In this document: in pieces, positions 26,139-35,202 of the stretch
Numbering within the stretch: position 1 is the first letter of the stretch
Layout of the letters: the number at the start of each line of letters is the position of its first letter
The notes under the pieces: model-generated
What the model was told of the DNA's origin: nothing
Seen by the model: the letters and a program-made list of their open reading frames with translations, nothing else
The model's database searches: none
NCBI RefSeq assembly: GCF_002155975.1
Contig: NZ_MUMI01000060.1
Span: 1 to 40,566 of the forward strand
Direction of reading: 5' to 3'
From: Amycolatopsis kentuckyensis
GTDB lineage: Bacteria > Actinomycetota > Actinomycetes > Mycobacteriales > Pseudonocardiaceae
DNA length: 40,566 bases
Made by a program: the position numbers and the translations under genes

Positions 26139-27508
26139 CGATCCAGGATCGGATCTCCGCCCTGCTGGCGGAATACGGCATCCCGAGCGCCGCGATCGGC
26201 GTGCTCTCGGGCGGCGAGATCAGCGAGTTCGCCGTCGGCGTCAAGAACGCCGAAACCGGCGAACCGGCCACGACCGACACCGTCTACCAGCTCGGTTCCA
26301 TGACGAAGACGTGGACCGCGCTGGCCTTCCTGCAGCTGGTCGACGAGGGCAAGGCCGGCCTGGACGAGCCGATCCGGACCTTCTTGCCGGAGTTCGCGGT
26401 GGCCGATCCGGAGACGACCGCGAAGGTCACCGCCCGCCACCTGCTCAACCACACCAACGGCATCGAAGAAGCCTTCGGCGATCCGGGCGAAGGCGACGAC
26501 ATCCACGAGCGCGTGGTCGAGAACATCGCCGGTGCGCCGCAGGTCTTCCCGCTGGGCCACACCCACGGCTACAGCGCAGCGCTGGGGTACGCGCTCCTCG
26601 CGCGGATCATGGAGGTCCTGGACGGCAAGCGCTGGGACGACGTGCTGCGCGACCGGCTCTTCGTTCCGCTCGGCCTGAAGAGCACGAACAGCCGCCGCGA
26701 GCAGGTGGACGAAACCCGGGCCGCGACCGGGCACCTGATCCGCTCCCTCGCCGAAGGCCCCATCGTCACGCCGATCGACCACCTGCCGAGGGTGTTCGGC
26801 GCCGGCGGCGGCATCACGTCGACGGTCCGCGACGTGCTCACGTTCGCGCACGTCCTGCTCCGCGCCGGTCTCGCGCCCGACGGCCGGCGGATCGTGTCGG
26901 CCCGGAGCGTCCGGGAGATGATGCGGTCCCGCGTGCCGATCCCGGACCCGTACATGTTCGGGCCCGAATGGGCGCTCGGCCTGATCGTCGGCGACTGGCC
27001 CGGCCGGACCGCGTACGCGACCGACGGCAGCACGATCGGCCAGAACGCCCGGCTGCGGCTCCTGCCGGACTCGGACACCGCCGTTGTCGTGCTGACGAAC
27101 GGCGGCCCGCGGGAAAGCTTCGCCCGCGAGGTGTTCCGCGAGCTCCTGGGTGCCGTCCCGGAGCTGCCGGAGCCGGACCCGGCGCTGAAGCTCGACCTGC
27201 CGAGGTACGAGGGCGTGTACGAACGGCCCGGCACCCGGTTCGAGGTGGCCGCCGACGGCGGGACCCTGCACCTGACGCTGGACCTCGACCCGGCGCACGC
27301 GGCGTTCCTGGGGAAGCCCGATCGCCTGCGGTACGAGCTGCTCCCGGTGAGCCGGACGCACTTCCTCATGCCGCCGGCGGACCCCCTGGAAGACACCCGG
27401 ACGGTGGCGCTCTACGACTTCGCCGACGGGGCCGCCCGGTACCTCCACACGAACTGCCGGGTCCACCCGCGGCGCGGGAGCAGCATCAGCAGCCCGGCGA
27501 AGACGTAG
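26135..27508 (+). CDS. Serine hydrolase of the beta-lactamase/penicillin-binding fold
   Basis: A 457-residue class C beta-lactamase-like hydrolase. The nucleophile motif is SMTK (Ser55, Lys58). The second motif is Y146-S147-A148 (HGYSAALGY), where the usual Tyr-x-Asn has Ala in place of Asn. The third-motif region reads TDGSTIGQ. Residues about 345-457 form an extra C-terminal beta-rich domain (YEGVYERPGTRFEVAADG). No signal peptide is seen, so it is probably cytosolic and more likely an esterase, amidase or peptidase than a lactamase. It is co-translated with the small upstream protein. The last 97 bp overlap the convergent MFS gene. Confidence 0.87.
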   Translation: MTIQDRISALLAEYGIPSAAIGVLSGGEISEFAVGVKNAETGEPATTDTVYQLGSMTKTWTALAFLQLVDEGKAGLDEPIRTFLPEFAVADPETTAKVTARHLLNHTNGIEEAFGDPGEGDDIHERVVENIAGAPQVFPLGHTHGYSAALGYALLARIMEVLDGKRWDDVLRDRLFVPLGLKSTNSRREQVDETRAATGHLIRSLAEGPIVTPIDHLPRVFGAGGGITSTVRDVLTFAHVLLRAGLAPDGRRIVSARSVREMMRSRVPIPDPYMFGPEWALGLIVGDWPGRTAYATDGSTIGQNARLRLLPDSDTAVVVLTNGGPRESFAREVFRELLGAVPELPEPDPALKLDLPRYEGVYERPGTRFEVAADGGTLHLTLDLDPAHAAFLGKPDRLRYELLPVSRTHFLMPPADPLEDTRTVALYDFADGAARYLHTNCRVHPRRGSSISSPAKT

Positions 27509-28650
27509 ACGCCGGCCTGGACGTTCAGCAGCACGGCGGGCCCGGTCGTCGCGACGAGCGTGCCCGCCAGCAGCGCGCCGGCGGTCGTGCCGGCGGCCAC
27601 GGCGGCGAACGTCGTGCTCAGCACCCGCCCGGCGCGCTCGGGCGCCACCGCGCTCTGGATCTCCGACAGCACGCCGGCGCCGACGACCACGCCCGGCGCG
27701 CCGACCACGACGAACAACCCGACGTACAGCCCCAGCGCCGTCGTGACCAGCGAGAGGTTCCAGATCACCGCGGACACCAGCCCCAGCGCGAGGGACCCCC
27801 AGCCGAGCAGGGCGGCCGGCGCGACCCGCCGCGCCACGGTGGCCAGGGCGAACCCGGCGGCCAGCCCGCCGAGCGCCTGCACGCCCCGCAGCAGGCCGGC
27901 GTCGGCTTCGCTGCCGCCGAGCACGTCCAGGACGTAGACCACGAACAGCACCAAGAACATGCCCTGCGCCAGCGAGGTGAACACCAGCGCGACGCCGGTG
28001 CGCCGCAGCCGGGGGTTGCGCGTCAGCTCGCGCAGGCCGTCCAGCCAGGCGCGCACCACCGGTTCCCGCGCCGCCACCGGCGCCGGCGCGGCGACCCGGC
28101 GGAACGGCTTGGCCAGCAGGGCCGCGGCCACCACGAGAACGGCCAGGTAGCCGGTGACGACGTCGGCGAGGCCGCCGAAGCCCAGCAGGGCACCTCCGGC
28201 CCAGCCACCGGCCAGCCGGGCGACGCTGCCGTTCACGCTCATCAGCCCGTTGGCCGCGGTCACCTCCGCGACACCGACCAGCTCCGGCACGAGCGCGTTG
28301 CGCGCGGGTTCGAACACCGACGCCAGCGCCGCCTGGGCGGCCATCACCGCGTACACCACGGTGACGCCGGGCTCGGCCAGCAGCGGCAGGGCCACGACGG
28401 CGAGCCCGGCGCAGACGCCGAAGAGCACCGCGCGGCGGTTCCACCGGTCGGCGACGACGCCGGCCACCGGGCTCAGCAGCACCGCGGGCAGCAGGCCGAG
28501 CACGATGCTCAGCGCCGTCGTCGCGGCGGAGCCGGTGCGCTGGAACACGTAAACCGGCAGCGCCACCTGCAGCATCCACTCGGCCGTCTCGCCGAAGAAG
28601 GCGGCCACCCACAGCCTGGCGAACGCCGGCACCCCCAGCAGCTGCTTCAC
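27412..28650 (-). CDS. MFS exporter (MdfA/MefA-like drug efflux type)
   Basis: A 412-residue major facilitator protein with about 12 hydrophobic helices. Near the N-terminus FGETAEWMLQVALPVYVFQRTGS is followed by GVVADRWNRRAVL, the signature loop between helices 2 and 3. The type resembles macrolide or multidrug efflux carriers of Gram-positive bacteria. Substrate unknown. The GTG start overlaps the TGA of the upstream ArsR-type regulator gene (GTGA, 28647-28650), so expression is coupled to the regulator. The 3' end overlaps the serine hydrolase gene by 97 bp on the opposite strand. Confidence 0.9.
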   Translation of the reverse strand: MKQLLGVPAFARLWVAAFFGETAEWMLQVALPVYVFQRTGSAATTALSIVLGLLPAVLLSPVAGVVADRWNRRAVLFGVCAGLAVVALPLLAEPGVTVVYAVMAAQAALASVFEPARNALVPELVGVAEVTAANGLMSVNGSVARLAGGWAGGALLGFGGLADVVTGYLAVLVVAAALLAKPFRRVAAPAPVAAREPVVRAWLDGLRELTRNPRLRRTGVALVFTSLAQGMFLVLFVVYVLDVLGGSEADAGLLRGVQALGGLAAGFALATVARRVAPAALLGWGSLALGLVSAVIWNLSLVTTALGLYVGLFVVVGAPGVVVGAGVLSEIQSAVAPERAGRVLSTTFAAVAAGTTAGALLAGTLVATTGPAVLLNVQAGVYVFAGLLMLLPRRGWTRQFVWRYRAAPSAKS

Positions 28651-29234
28651 GCCTCCGCCTTCCCCGAGTGCTCGATGCGCGGGAACGCCCGCAGGCCGAC
28701 GTGCACCGAGCGCGCGCCGGCGGGGGCGTCGGTCCGGATGGCGCCGACGTAGGGACGGACCAGGGCGTCGATCGCCTCGGTCAGCTCGGTCAGCTCCGCC
28801 GGTGTGACGCGCAGGGCGTAGGTCGACAGCCCGGTCGCGGCGCGCCAGGCCGGGTCGAGCTCGTCGAGGGAATCGAGGTAGCGCTGGGTCAGCTCCTGTT
28901 CGTGGGTCAGCTGCGCGCCGACCACGCCCAGCTGCGCGGCCCGGTGGGCCGGGTCGTCGGCCAGCTCCCCCATCTCGAGGCCGACCTGCCGGGCGCGCCA
29001 CGGCCGTTCGCGGCCGTCCTCGGCGTCGGCCCGCTCGACCAGGCCGTACTGGGCGAGCTGCCGCAGGTGCCAGCTGCAGTTGGACGCCGTCGAGCCGACC
29101 GCCTCGGCGCACTCGCTCGCGGTGCGCGGACCGACGGCGGTGAGGTGGTTCAGCAGCGCCGACCGCAGCGGGTGCGCCAGCGCACGCAGCAGCTCGACGT
29201 CCTCGATCCGCTTGCGCGGCGGCAGCCCGGCCAT
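28647..29234 (-). CDS. ArsR-type winged-helix regulator of the MFS gene
   Basis: A 195-residue regulator. The N-terminal winged helix has LLRALAHPLRSALLNHLTAVGPRTASECAEAVGSTASNCSWHLRQLAQYGLV (about 14-66), a standard ArsR-type fold, followed by a charged wing (GRERPWRAR). Residues about 85-180 form a helical C-terminal part that probably binds a ligand or forms the dimer. It is the first gene of a two-gene operon with the exporter and very likely represses it in the absence of substrate. The dyad at 29248-29277 lies 13 bp upstream of the ATG. No metal-binding Cys pairs are present. Confidence 0.87.
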   Translation of the reverse strand: MAGLPPRKRIEDVELLRALAHPLRSALLNHLTAVGPRTASECAEAVGSTASNCSWHLRQLAQYGLVERADAEDGRERPWRARQVGLEMGELADDPAHRAAQLGVVGAQLTHEQELTQRYLDSLDELDPAWRAATGLSTYALRVTPAELTELTEAIDALVRPYVGAIRTDAPAGARSVHVGLRAFPRIEHSGKAEA

Positions 29235-29247
29235 CGGTCGTCCAATC

Positions 29248-29277
29248 TGAAAGAATCATTTCGAAAGACTTCTTTCA
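29248..29277. promoter_or_regulatory. Dyad upstream of the ArsR-MFS operon
   Basis: TGAAAGA and TCTTTCA form 7-bp arms 16 bp apart, with an 8-bp palindrome TTTCGAAA (29259-29266) between them. It is one of the most AT-rich stretches in the window and sits between the divergent ArsR-type and MarR genes. It is the likely operator of the exporter operon. Confidence 0.65.
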
Positions 29278-29326
29278 TAGTTGGTCCCGCCTGCGGGTTT
29301 GTCAAGCGGCTCCGCTATCGTTCGCG

Positions 29327-29355
29327 GGGCAGTGACTGCACCGGGCAGTGACTGC
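29327..29355. repeat. Tandem 13-bp palindromic repeat at the MarR start
   Basis: GGGCAGTGACTGC occurs twice with a 16-bp period (29327-29339 and 29343-29355). Each copy contains GCAGT-G-ACTGC, a 5-bp dyad around one central base. The first copy covers the proposed GTG start of the MarR gene. It may be an autoregulatory operator, which would make a later start more likely. Confidence 0.55.
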
Positions 29356-29856
29356 GTCGTCACGGACCTGGGATGGACGTTGCCCGACCAGCGCGAACTC
29401 GCCACCGCCGCCGCCCTCGCCCTCCCCCGGTTCGTGGGGTCGACCGCGCTCTTCCACGCCGCGGTCGCCGAGCGGATGGGCGTCACACCGACCGAGCTGC
29501 ACTGCCTGCACCTGCTCCACGGCGGCGTCAGCGACTCCCCGTCCGAACTCGCCCGGCTGCTCGGGATGAGCACGGGCGCGTTCACCCGGCTGCTCGACCG
29601 GATGGAACGGCACCGGCTCGCCGAGCGCGCCCCCGATCCCGCGGACCGCCGCCGGCTCGTCGTCCGGCCCCTGCCCGACCGGATGGCCGAGCTCGCCGAG
29701 CTGTACGCGCCGATGGCCCGGTTCGTCGGCGAACGCCTCGCCCGCTTCGACCGCCGTCAGCTGACCGCCCTGCTCGAATTCCTGACCGACGGCACCACGG
29801 CGGCCGAACGGTCGACCGAAGGCCTGCCCGATGTGACCCAGGTCATAACCCGTTGA
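29332..29856 (+). CDS. MarR-family transcriptional regulator
   Basis: About 174 residues. The winged helix is clear: MGVTPTELHCLHLLHGGVSDSPSELARLLGMSTGAFTRLLDRMERHRLAERAPDPADRRRLVV, including the MarR wing motif DPADRRR. Flanking helices form the dimer interface. MarR proteins usually repress nearby efflux or resistance genes until a ligand binds; here the next gene is an ABC-F protein. The GTG at 29332 is provisional, because it lies inside a tandem palindrome; TTG at 29380 is the main alternative. The stop codon overlaps the probable -35 box (TTGACT) of the ABC-F promoter. Confidence 0.85.
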   Translation: MTAPGSDCVVTDLGWTLPDQRELATAAALALPRFVGSTALFHAAVAERMGVTPTELHCLHLLHGGVSDSPSELARLLGMSTGAFTRLLDRMERHRLAERAPDPADRRRLVVRPLPDRMAELAELYAPMARFVGERLARFDRRQLTALLEFLTDGTTAAERSTEGLPDVTQVITR

Positions 29857-29888
29857 CTAACTCTACGGTTGTTGCGTTAACCTGGGTC
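29835..29888. promoter_or_regulatory. Long dyad and promoter upstream of the ABC-F gene
   Basis: GACCCAGGT (29835-29843) and ACCTGGGTC (29880-29888) are perfect inverted repeats flanking 36 bp. Between them lie TTGACT (29853-29858) and, 17 bp on, GTTAAC (29876-29881), candidate -35 and -10 boxes. Spacing is ideal though the -10 match is weak. The arms may be MarR binding sites. Confidence 0.55.
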
Positions 29889-30011
29889 CACTATGAGGAA
29901 CTGAACCGCGCCCATCCCGCCTGAGGCGGCACCGGTCGAGCCGACGCTCCCGCGTGCCACGACGCCCGGCGAGGATTTCCGCTTTCTTCCCCCAGGGCTC
30001 GGTGATCGCAC
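29889..30011 (+). promoter_or_regulatory. ABC-F leader with 3-codon mini-ORF and hairpin
   Basis: About 125 nt of leader precede the ABC-F start. It contains the mini-ORF ATG-AGG-AAC-TGA (29893-29904; Met-Arg-Asn) and a possible GGCAC/GTGCC stem further down. Several ABC-F resistance genes are controlled by drug-dependent stalling on such leaders, so an attenuator is possible. No T-run terminator is evident. Confidence 0.35.
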
Positions 30012-31672
<1,661 letters not shown>

Positions 31673-31682
<10 letters not shown>

Positions 31683-31709
31683 GGAAAGTCCGGACCCGGA
31701 AGCCGGGTC
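31673..31709. repeat. Two further hairpins between the ABC-F gene and mshC
   Basis: ACTTTCC-TAG-GGAAAGT (31673-31689), with the ABC-F stop codon as its loop, is followed by GACCCGG-AAG-CCGGGTC (31693-31709), which overlaps the mshC stop codon. Together with 31635-31669 they give three adjacent inverted repeats in 75 bp between convergent genes. Confidence 0.6.
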
Positions 31710-32946
31710 AGAGGGTGATGCCGAGCAGGGCGTCGACGGCGTCGCGGATCAGGCCGGGCGCCGTCGGGTCGGTGCCGTCGCGGCGCAGGGCCTCGTTCGC
31801 CCACGCGTCGATCGCCGCCAGGGCCTTCGGCGTGTCGAGGTCGTCGGACAGGTGGTCGCGCAGCCGCGTGACGGTGTCCTCCGCCGCCGGTCCGGTGGAC
31901 AGGGAGACGGCTTCGCGCCAGCGCGCGAGCCGGGCTTCGGCGTCGGCCAGCAGCCGGGCCGTCCACGGACGGTCTTCGCGGTAGTGGCCGGCGAACAGCG
32001 CGAGCCGGATCGCGCCCGGGTCGACCTTGTCGGCGCGCAGCCGCGAGACGAACACGAGGTTCCCGCGCGACTTCGACATCTTCTCGCCGTCGAGGCCGAT
32101 CATCCCGGCGTGCACGTAGTGGCGGGCGAACGGGCCGTCCTTGGCGACCGCCTCGGCGTGCGCCGCGCTGTACTCGTGGTGCGGGAAGATCAGGTCCGAC
32201 CCGCCGCCCTGGAGGTCGAACCCGAGGCCCAGCCGGTTGACCGCGATCGCGCTGCACTCGATGTGCCAGCCCGGGCGGCCGGGGCCGAGCTCGGACTCCC
32301 AGGACGGCTCGCCTTCGCGGGCCACGCGCCACAGCAGCGCGTCCAGCGGGTGGCGCTTGCCGGCGCGGTCGGGGTCGCCGCCGCGCTCGGCGAAGTACTT
32401 CGCCATGGTCTCGGCGTCGTAGTTCGACTCGTAGCCGAACTTCCCGGTCGCGGTGTGGTCGAAGTAGATGTCGGGGGACTCCGGGTCGTCCGCCCGGTAC
32501 GCGGCGCCGTTGGCCAGCAGCTTCGCGATGACCTCGACGATCTCCGGGATGCTCTCGACCGCGCCGACGAACTGCTTCGGCGGCAATACACGCAGGGCAA
32601 CCATGTCCTCGCGGAACAGCGCCGTCTCGCGCATGCCGAGCACGACCCAGTCGTCCTGGTCGCGCGCGGCGCGCTCCAGCAGCGGCTCGTCGATGTCGGT
32701 GACGTTCTGCACGTAGTGGACGTCGTGCCCGTTGTCCCGCCAGATGCGGTTCACCAGGTCGAAGGCGAGGTACGTCGCGGCGTGCCCCAGATGCGTCGCG
32801 TCGTAGGGCGTGATGCCGCAGACGTACATCCGGGCGGTGGCGCCGGGCGCGGTGGGGCGGATCTGCCCGGTGGCCGTGTCGTGGAGCCGCAGCGGGCGGG
32901 GGGTGCCGGCGATGCGGGGCACGTCGACCGATGACCAAGTCTGCAT
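31708..32946 (-). CDS. mshC: Cysteine:glucosaminylinositol ligase
   Basis: A 412-residue ligase of mycothiol synthesis. It activates L-cysteine with ATP and joins it to GlcN-inositol, the step before acetylation by MshD. It resembles cysteinyl-tRNA synthetase. Zinc ligands Cys43, Cys231 and His256 match those known in mycobacterial MshC; class I motifs are THLGH (51-55) and KMSKS (289-293). The length equals that of close homologues. TACAGT lies 6 nt upstream of the ATG at 32946, so the mRNA is probably leaderless. In M. tuberculosis mshC (Rv2130c) also lies near metH and the PAC2 gene; here it is about 10 kb away, with regulator/target pairs in between. Confidence 0.97.
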   Translation of the reverse strand: MQTWSSVDVPRIAGTPRPLRLHDTATGQIRPTAPGATARMYVCGITPYDATHLGHAATYLAFDLVNRIWRDNGHDVHYVQNVTDIDEPLLERAARDQDDWVVLGMRETALFREDMVALRVLPPKQFVGAVESIPEIVEVIAKLLANGAAYRADDPESPDIYFDHTATGKFGYESNYDAETMAKYFAERGGDPDRAGKRHPLDALLWRVAREGEPSWESELGPGRPGWHIECSAIAVNRLGLGFDLQGGGSDLIFPHHEYSAAHAEAVAKDGPFARHYVHAGMIGLDGEKMSKSRGNLVFVSRLRADKVDPGAIRLALFAGHYREDRPWTARLLADAEARLARWREAVSLSTGPAAEDTVTRLRDHLSDDLDTPKALAAIDAWANEALRRDGTDPTAPGLIRDAVDALLGITL

Positions 32947-32970
32947 ACCTCGACTGTAAGGGCTGGTGGG

Positions 32971-33747
32971 TCACCGCTTCCCGAGCGGTGGGACGAGCCT
33001 CACGCGCGCGTACGCTTCGATCGCCCGTGCCAGCCACGCCGGGAGCGCGGGATCGGCCTGCTCGGCCAGGGCCCGCTGGCGGGGATCGGTGACGTACAGC
33101 CCGCCCATCGCCGCGTAGGCCGCGGCCGTCGGCGGCCAGAAGTGGCTCACGGACGCGTGGTGCTCGGCGACGGCGTCGAGCGCGGCGGGGTCTTCCGGCG
33201 CCGCACCGGAGCGCATGACGGCGGCCAGCCGCCGGAACAGTGCCGCGCTGCGGGCGGCGGCGTGCTCGTAGTCGGCGGCGGTGAACTGCTCCTGGGCGGC
33301 CTGGGCGGTGTCGAAGGCCGCGGCGGCACCCTCGCCGAACGTCTCACGGTAGCTCTGCCGCATGGCGGCGCCGTCCTTGCGCAGCCCGGCGAAGAACCGG
33401 TCCGGGTCGCCGATCCGGGCGCGGCCGAGGTCGGTGATCGTCTCCTCGACGGTGGCGATGACCCGGTCGAGGCGGCGCCGCTCCTGTTCGAGCTGGGCCA
33501 GGTGCCCGCGCAGCGCGGCGGCCTCGTCGACCTGGTCGCCCAGCACGGCCCCGATCTCGGCCAGGCCGAGCCCGAGCCGGCGCAGCAGCAGGATGCGCTG
33601 CAGGCGCAGCAGTTCGGGCCGGCCGTACCAGCGGTAGCCGTTCGCCGCCACCGAAGCCGGGGTGAGCAGGCCGATCGCGTCGTAGTGGCGCAGCATCCGC
33701 GCCGAGACACCGGACGCCTTCGCGACCTGGCTGATCGAGTACTGCAT
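32971..33747 (-). CDS. MerR regulator with TipAS ligand domain
   Basis: A 258-residue MerR-family regulator. Residues 1-70 are the winged helix (YSISQVAKASGVSARMLRHYDAIGLLTPA, then NGYRWYGRPELLRLQRI). Residues about 75-115 form the dimer coiled coil. Residues about 125-250 are a TipAS-type domain, which in Streptomyces TipA captures thiopeptide antibiotics, with AEHHASVSHFWPPTAAAYAAMGGLYVTDPR as its end. It probably switches on the divergent amidohydrolase gene when it binds a drug-like ligand. The dyad 33760-33786 lies 12 bp upstream of its ATG. GAAGGG lies upstream as a weak ribosome site. Confidence 0.9.
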   Translation of the reverse strand: MQYSISQVAKASGVSARMLRHYDAIGLLTPASVAANGYRWYGRPELLRLQRILLLRRLGLGLAEIGAVLGDQVDEAAALRGHLAQLEQERRRLDRVIATVEETITDLGRARIGDPDRFFAGLRKDGAAMRQSYRETFGEGAAAAFDTAQAAQEQFTAADYEHAAARSAALFRRLAAVMRSGAAPEDPAALDAVAEHHASVSHFWPPTAAAYAAMGGLYVTDPRQRALAEQADPALPAWLARAIEAYARVRLVPPLGKR

Positions 33748-33759
33748 CCCTTCAGCTTG

Positions 33760-33786
33760 AAGTTGACCTTGACACGATGTCAACTT
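33760..33786. promoter_or_regulatory. MerR-type operator between MerR-TipAS and amidohydrolase genes
   Basis: AAGTTGAC and GTCAACTT are perfect 8-bp arms with an 11-bp spacer. TTGACC (33763-33768) and TTTTAC (33785-33790) are candidate -35 and -10 boxes for the amidohydrolase gene. The dyad overlapping the -35/-10 spacer is the arrangement expected for a MerR activator. Confidence 0.7.
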
Positions 33787-33800
33787 TTACCGTGGCCGGG

Positions 33801-35066
33801 GTGACCACGACCATCACCGGCGCCCGCGTCTTCGACGGCGAGCGCCTCACCGACCACACCGCGGTCCGCATCGCGGACGGCCGCATCGCCGCGGTCGGCG
33901 CCGACACGCTGCGCCGGCCCGGCGACGAGCACGTCGACGCCCGCGGCGGCACCCTGCTGCCCGGCCTGATCGACGCCCACGTGCACCTGCTGCCCGGCGC
34001 GCTCCGGCAGGCGCTCACCTTCGGCGTCACGACCGTGCTGGACATGTTCAGCAAGCCGGACACGGTCCGGGACGCCCTGGCCCGCGCCGCGCAACCGGAC
34101 TGCGCCGACGTGCGGTCCTCCAGCGTCGGGGCCACGGCGCCCGGCGGGCACCCGAGCCTGATGTACGCGCCCTTCCCGGCCGTGACCGGACCGCGGGACG
34201 CCGAGCGGTTCGTCGCCGACCGCGTCGCCGAAGGCGCGGCGCACCTCAAGGTCCTCTACGACGACGGCACCGGCGGCGGGCCGATGCCGATGCCGTCACT
34301 GGACGTGCCGACGATCGCCGCGCTGACCGAAGCCGCGCACGCGGCCGGCCTGGTCGTCGCCGCCCACGTGCCGACCGCGCGCGGGGCCCTGGACCTGCTG
34401 CCCACCGGGGTGGACGTGCTGGCCCACGTCCCGTTCGACGCGCTGGCCCCGCACCAGGTCGACGCGATCGCCGCGGCGGGTGTCGCGGTGATCTCGACGC
34501 TGTCGATCGCCGACGGCTTCCCCGGCGGTTCGCTGCTCGACGAACCCGCGCTGGTCTCCCGGCTGGGGCTCGCGTGGTGTGCCGTCCTCGAACGGCAGGC
34601 GCAGCGGTGGCTGCCGCCGCGGCTGCCGGACTTCGCGGCCGCGCGCGGCAACGCCCGGCTGCTGCACGACGCCGGCGTGCCGGTGCTGGCCGGGACGGAC
34701 GCGCCGAACCCGGGCACCGTGCACGGCGCGAGCCTGCACCGGGAGCTGGGGTACCTGGTGGCCGCCGGGCTGCCCCCGGCCGCCGCGCTCGCCGCCGCGA
34801 CCGCCCGCCCCGCCGCCGTGTTCGGGCTGGCCGACCGCGGCCGGATCCGGGCGGGGCTGCGCGCGGACCTCGTCCTGGTCCCGGGACGTCCCGACGAGGA
34901 CATCGCCGCGACGCAGCAGGTCGCGGCCGTCTGGAAGCGAGGCGCCCGGGCGGACCCGACGGGCTACCCCGGCTCGGCCGACGAGCGAGCGGGCTTGGAC
35001 GCGTTGCGGGCCCAGACCGCCAAGGTGATCGCCGCCGTCCGCGACCGGCTGGGCGTGCGGCGGTGA
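33801..35066 (+). CDS. Amidohydrolase (imidazolonepropionase/prolidase-like)
   Basis: A 421-residue metal-dependent amidohydrolase. Metal ligands: His60 and His62 in GLIDAHVHLL, Lys150 in AHLKVLYDDG (likely carboxylated), His189 in VVAAHVP, His209 in VLAHVPF, and the Asp in LAGTDAPNPG. An N-terminal and C-terminal beta sandwich frames the barrel (TITGARVFDG and GLRADLVLVPG). Likely substrates are cyclic amides or peptide-like compounds. GTG 33801 is chosen because the promoter boxes sit just upstream and would give a near-leaderless mRNA; ATG 33777 lies inside the operator. Control by the TipAS regulator suggests a role in drug or peptide breakdown. Confidence 0.87.
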   Translation: MTTTITGARVFDGERLTDHTAVRIADGRIAAVGADTLRRPGDEHVDARGGTLLPGLIDAHVHLLPGALRQALTFGVTTVLDMFSKPDTVRDALARAAQPDCADVRSSSVGATAPGGHPSLMYAPFPAVTGPRDAERFVADRVAEGAAHLKVLYDDGTGGGPMPMPSLDVPTIAALTEAAHAAGLVVAAHVPTARGALDLLPTGVDVLAHVPFDALAPHQVDAIAAAGVAVISTLSIADGFPGGSLLDEPALVSRLGLAWCAVLERQAQRWLPPRLPDFAAARGNARLLHDAGVPVLAGTDAPNPGTVHGASLHRELGYLVAAGLPPAAALAAATARPAAVFGLADRGRIRAGLRADLVLVPGRPDEDIAATQQVAAVWKRGARADPTGYPGSADERAGLDALRAQTAKVIAAVRDRLGVRR

Positions 35067-35155
35067 GCCCGATCGAGATCCGGCACGAGGAGAACGGCGA
35101 GCTCCTCGGCCACCTCCGGCGATCCCCTGGCCGGGCAGCCCGAGCACGGCCGGTG
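35063..35155 (+). pseudogene. Possible frameshifted remnant of a small gene
   Basis: A GTG overlapping the amidohydrolase stop (GTGA) opens a frame beginning SPIEIRHEENGELLGHL, which looks like protein. After about 19 codons the reading becomes Arg/Pro-rich noise and the frame runs on antisense to the next gene with no stop. A shift of frame near 35120 would continue more naturally. It could be a decayed short gene that was coupled to the amidohydrolase. Confidence 0.25.
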
Positions 35156-35202
35156 GATCGCCCCCGGCCGTGCGCATCCGGCGCCGGTGAGACCGGGCGA
35201 TC
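35156..35202. terminator. Hairpin between amidohydrolase and caspase-EccC genes
   Basis: GATCGCCC (35156-35163) pairs with GGGCGATC (35195-35202), and an inner CCGGC/GCCGG stem continues the structure. It touches the stop codon of the minus-strand caspase gene and lies about 90 bp after the amidohydrolase stop, so it can end both transcripts. Confidence 0.55.
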
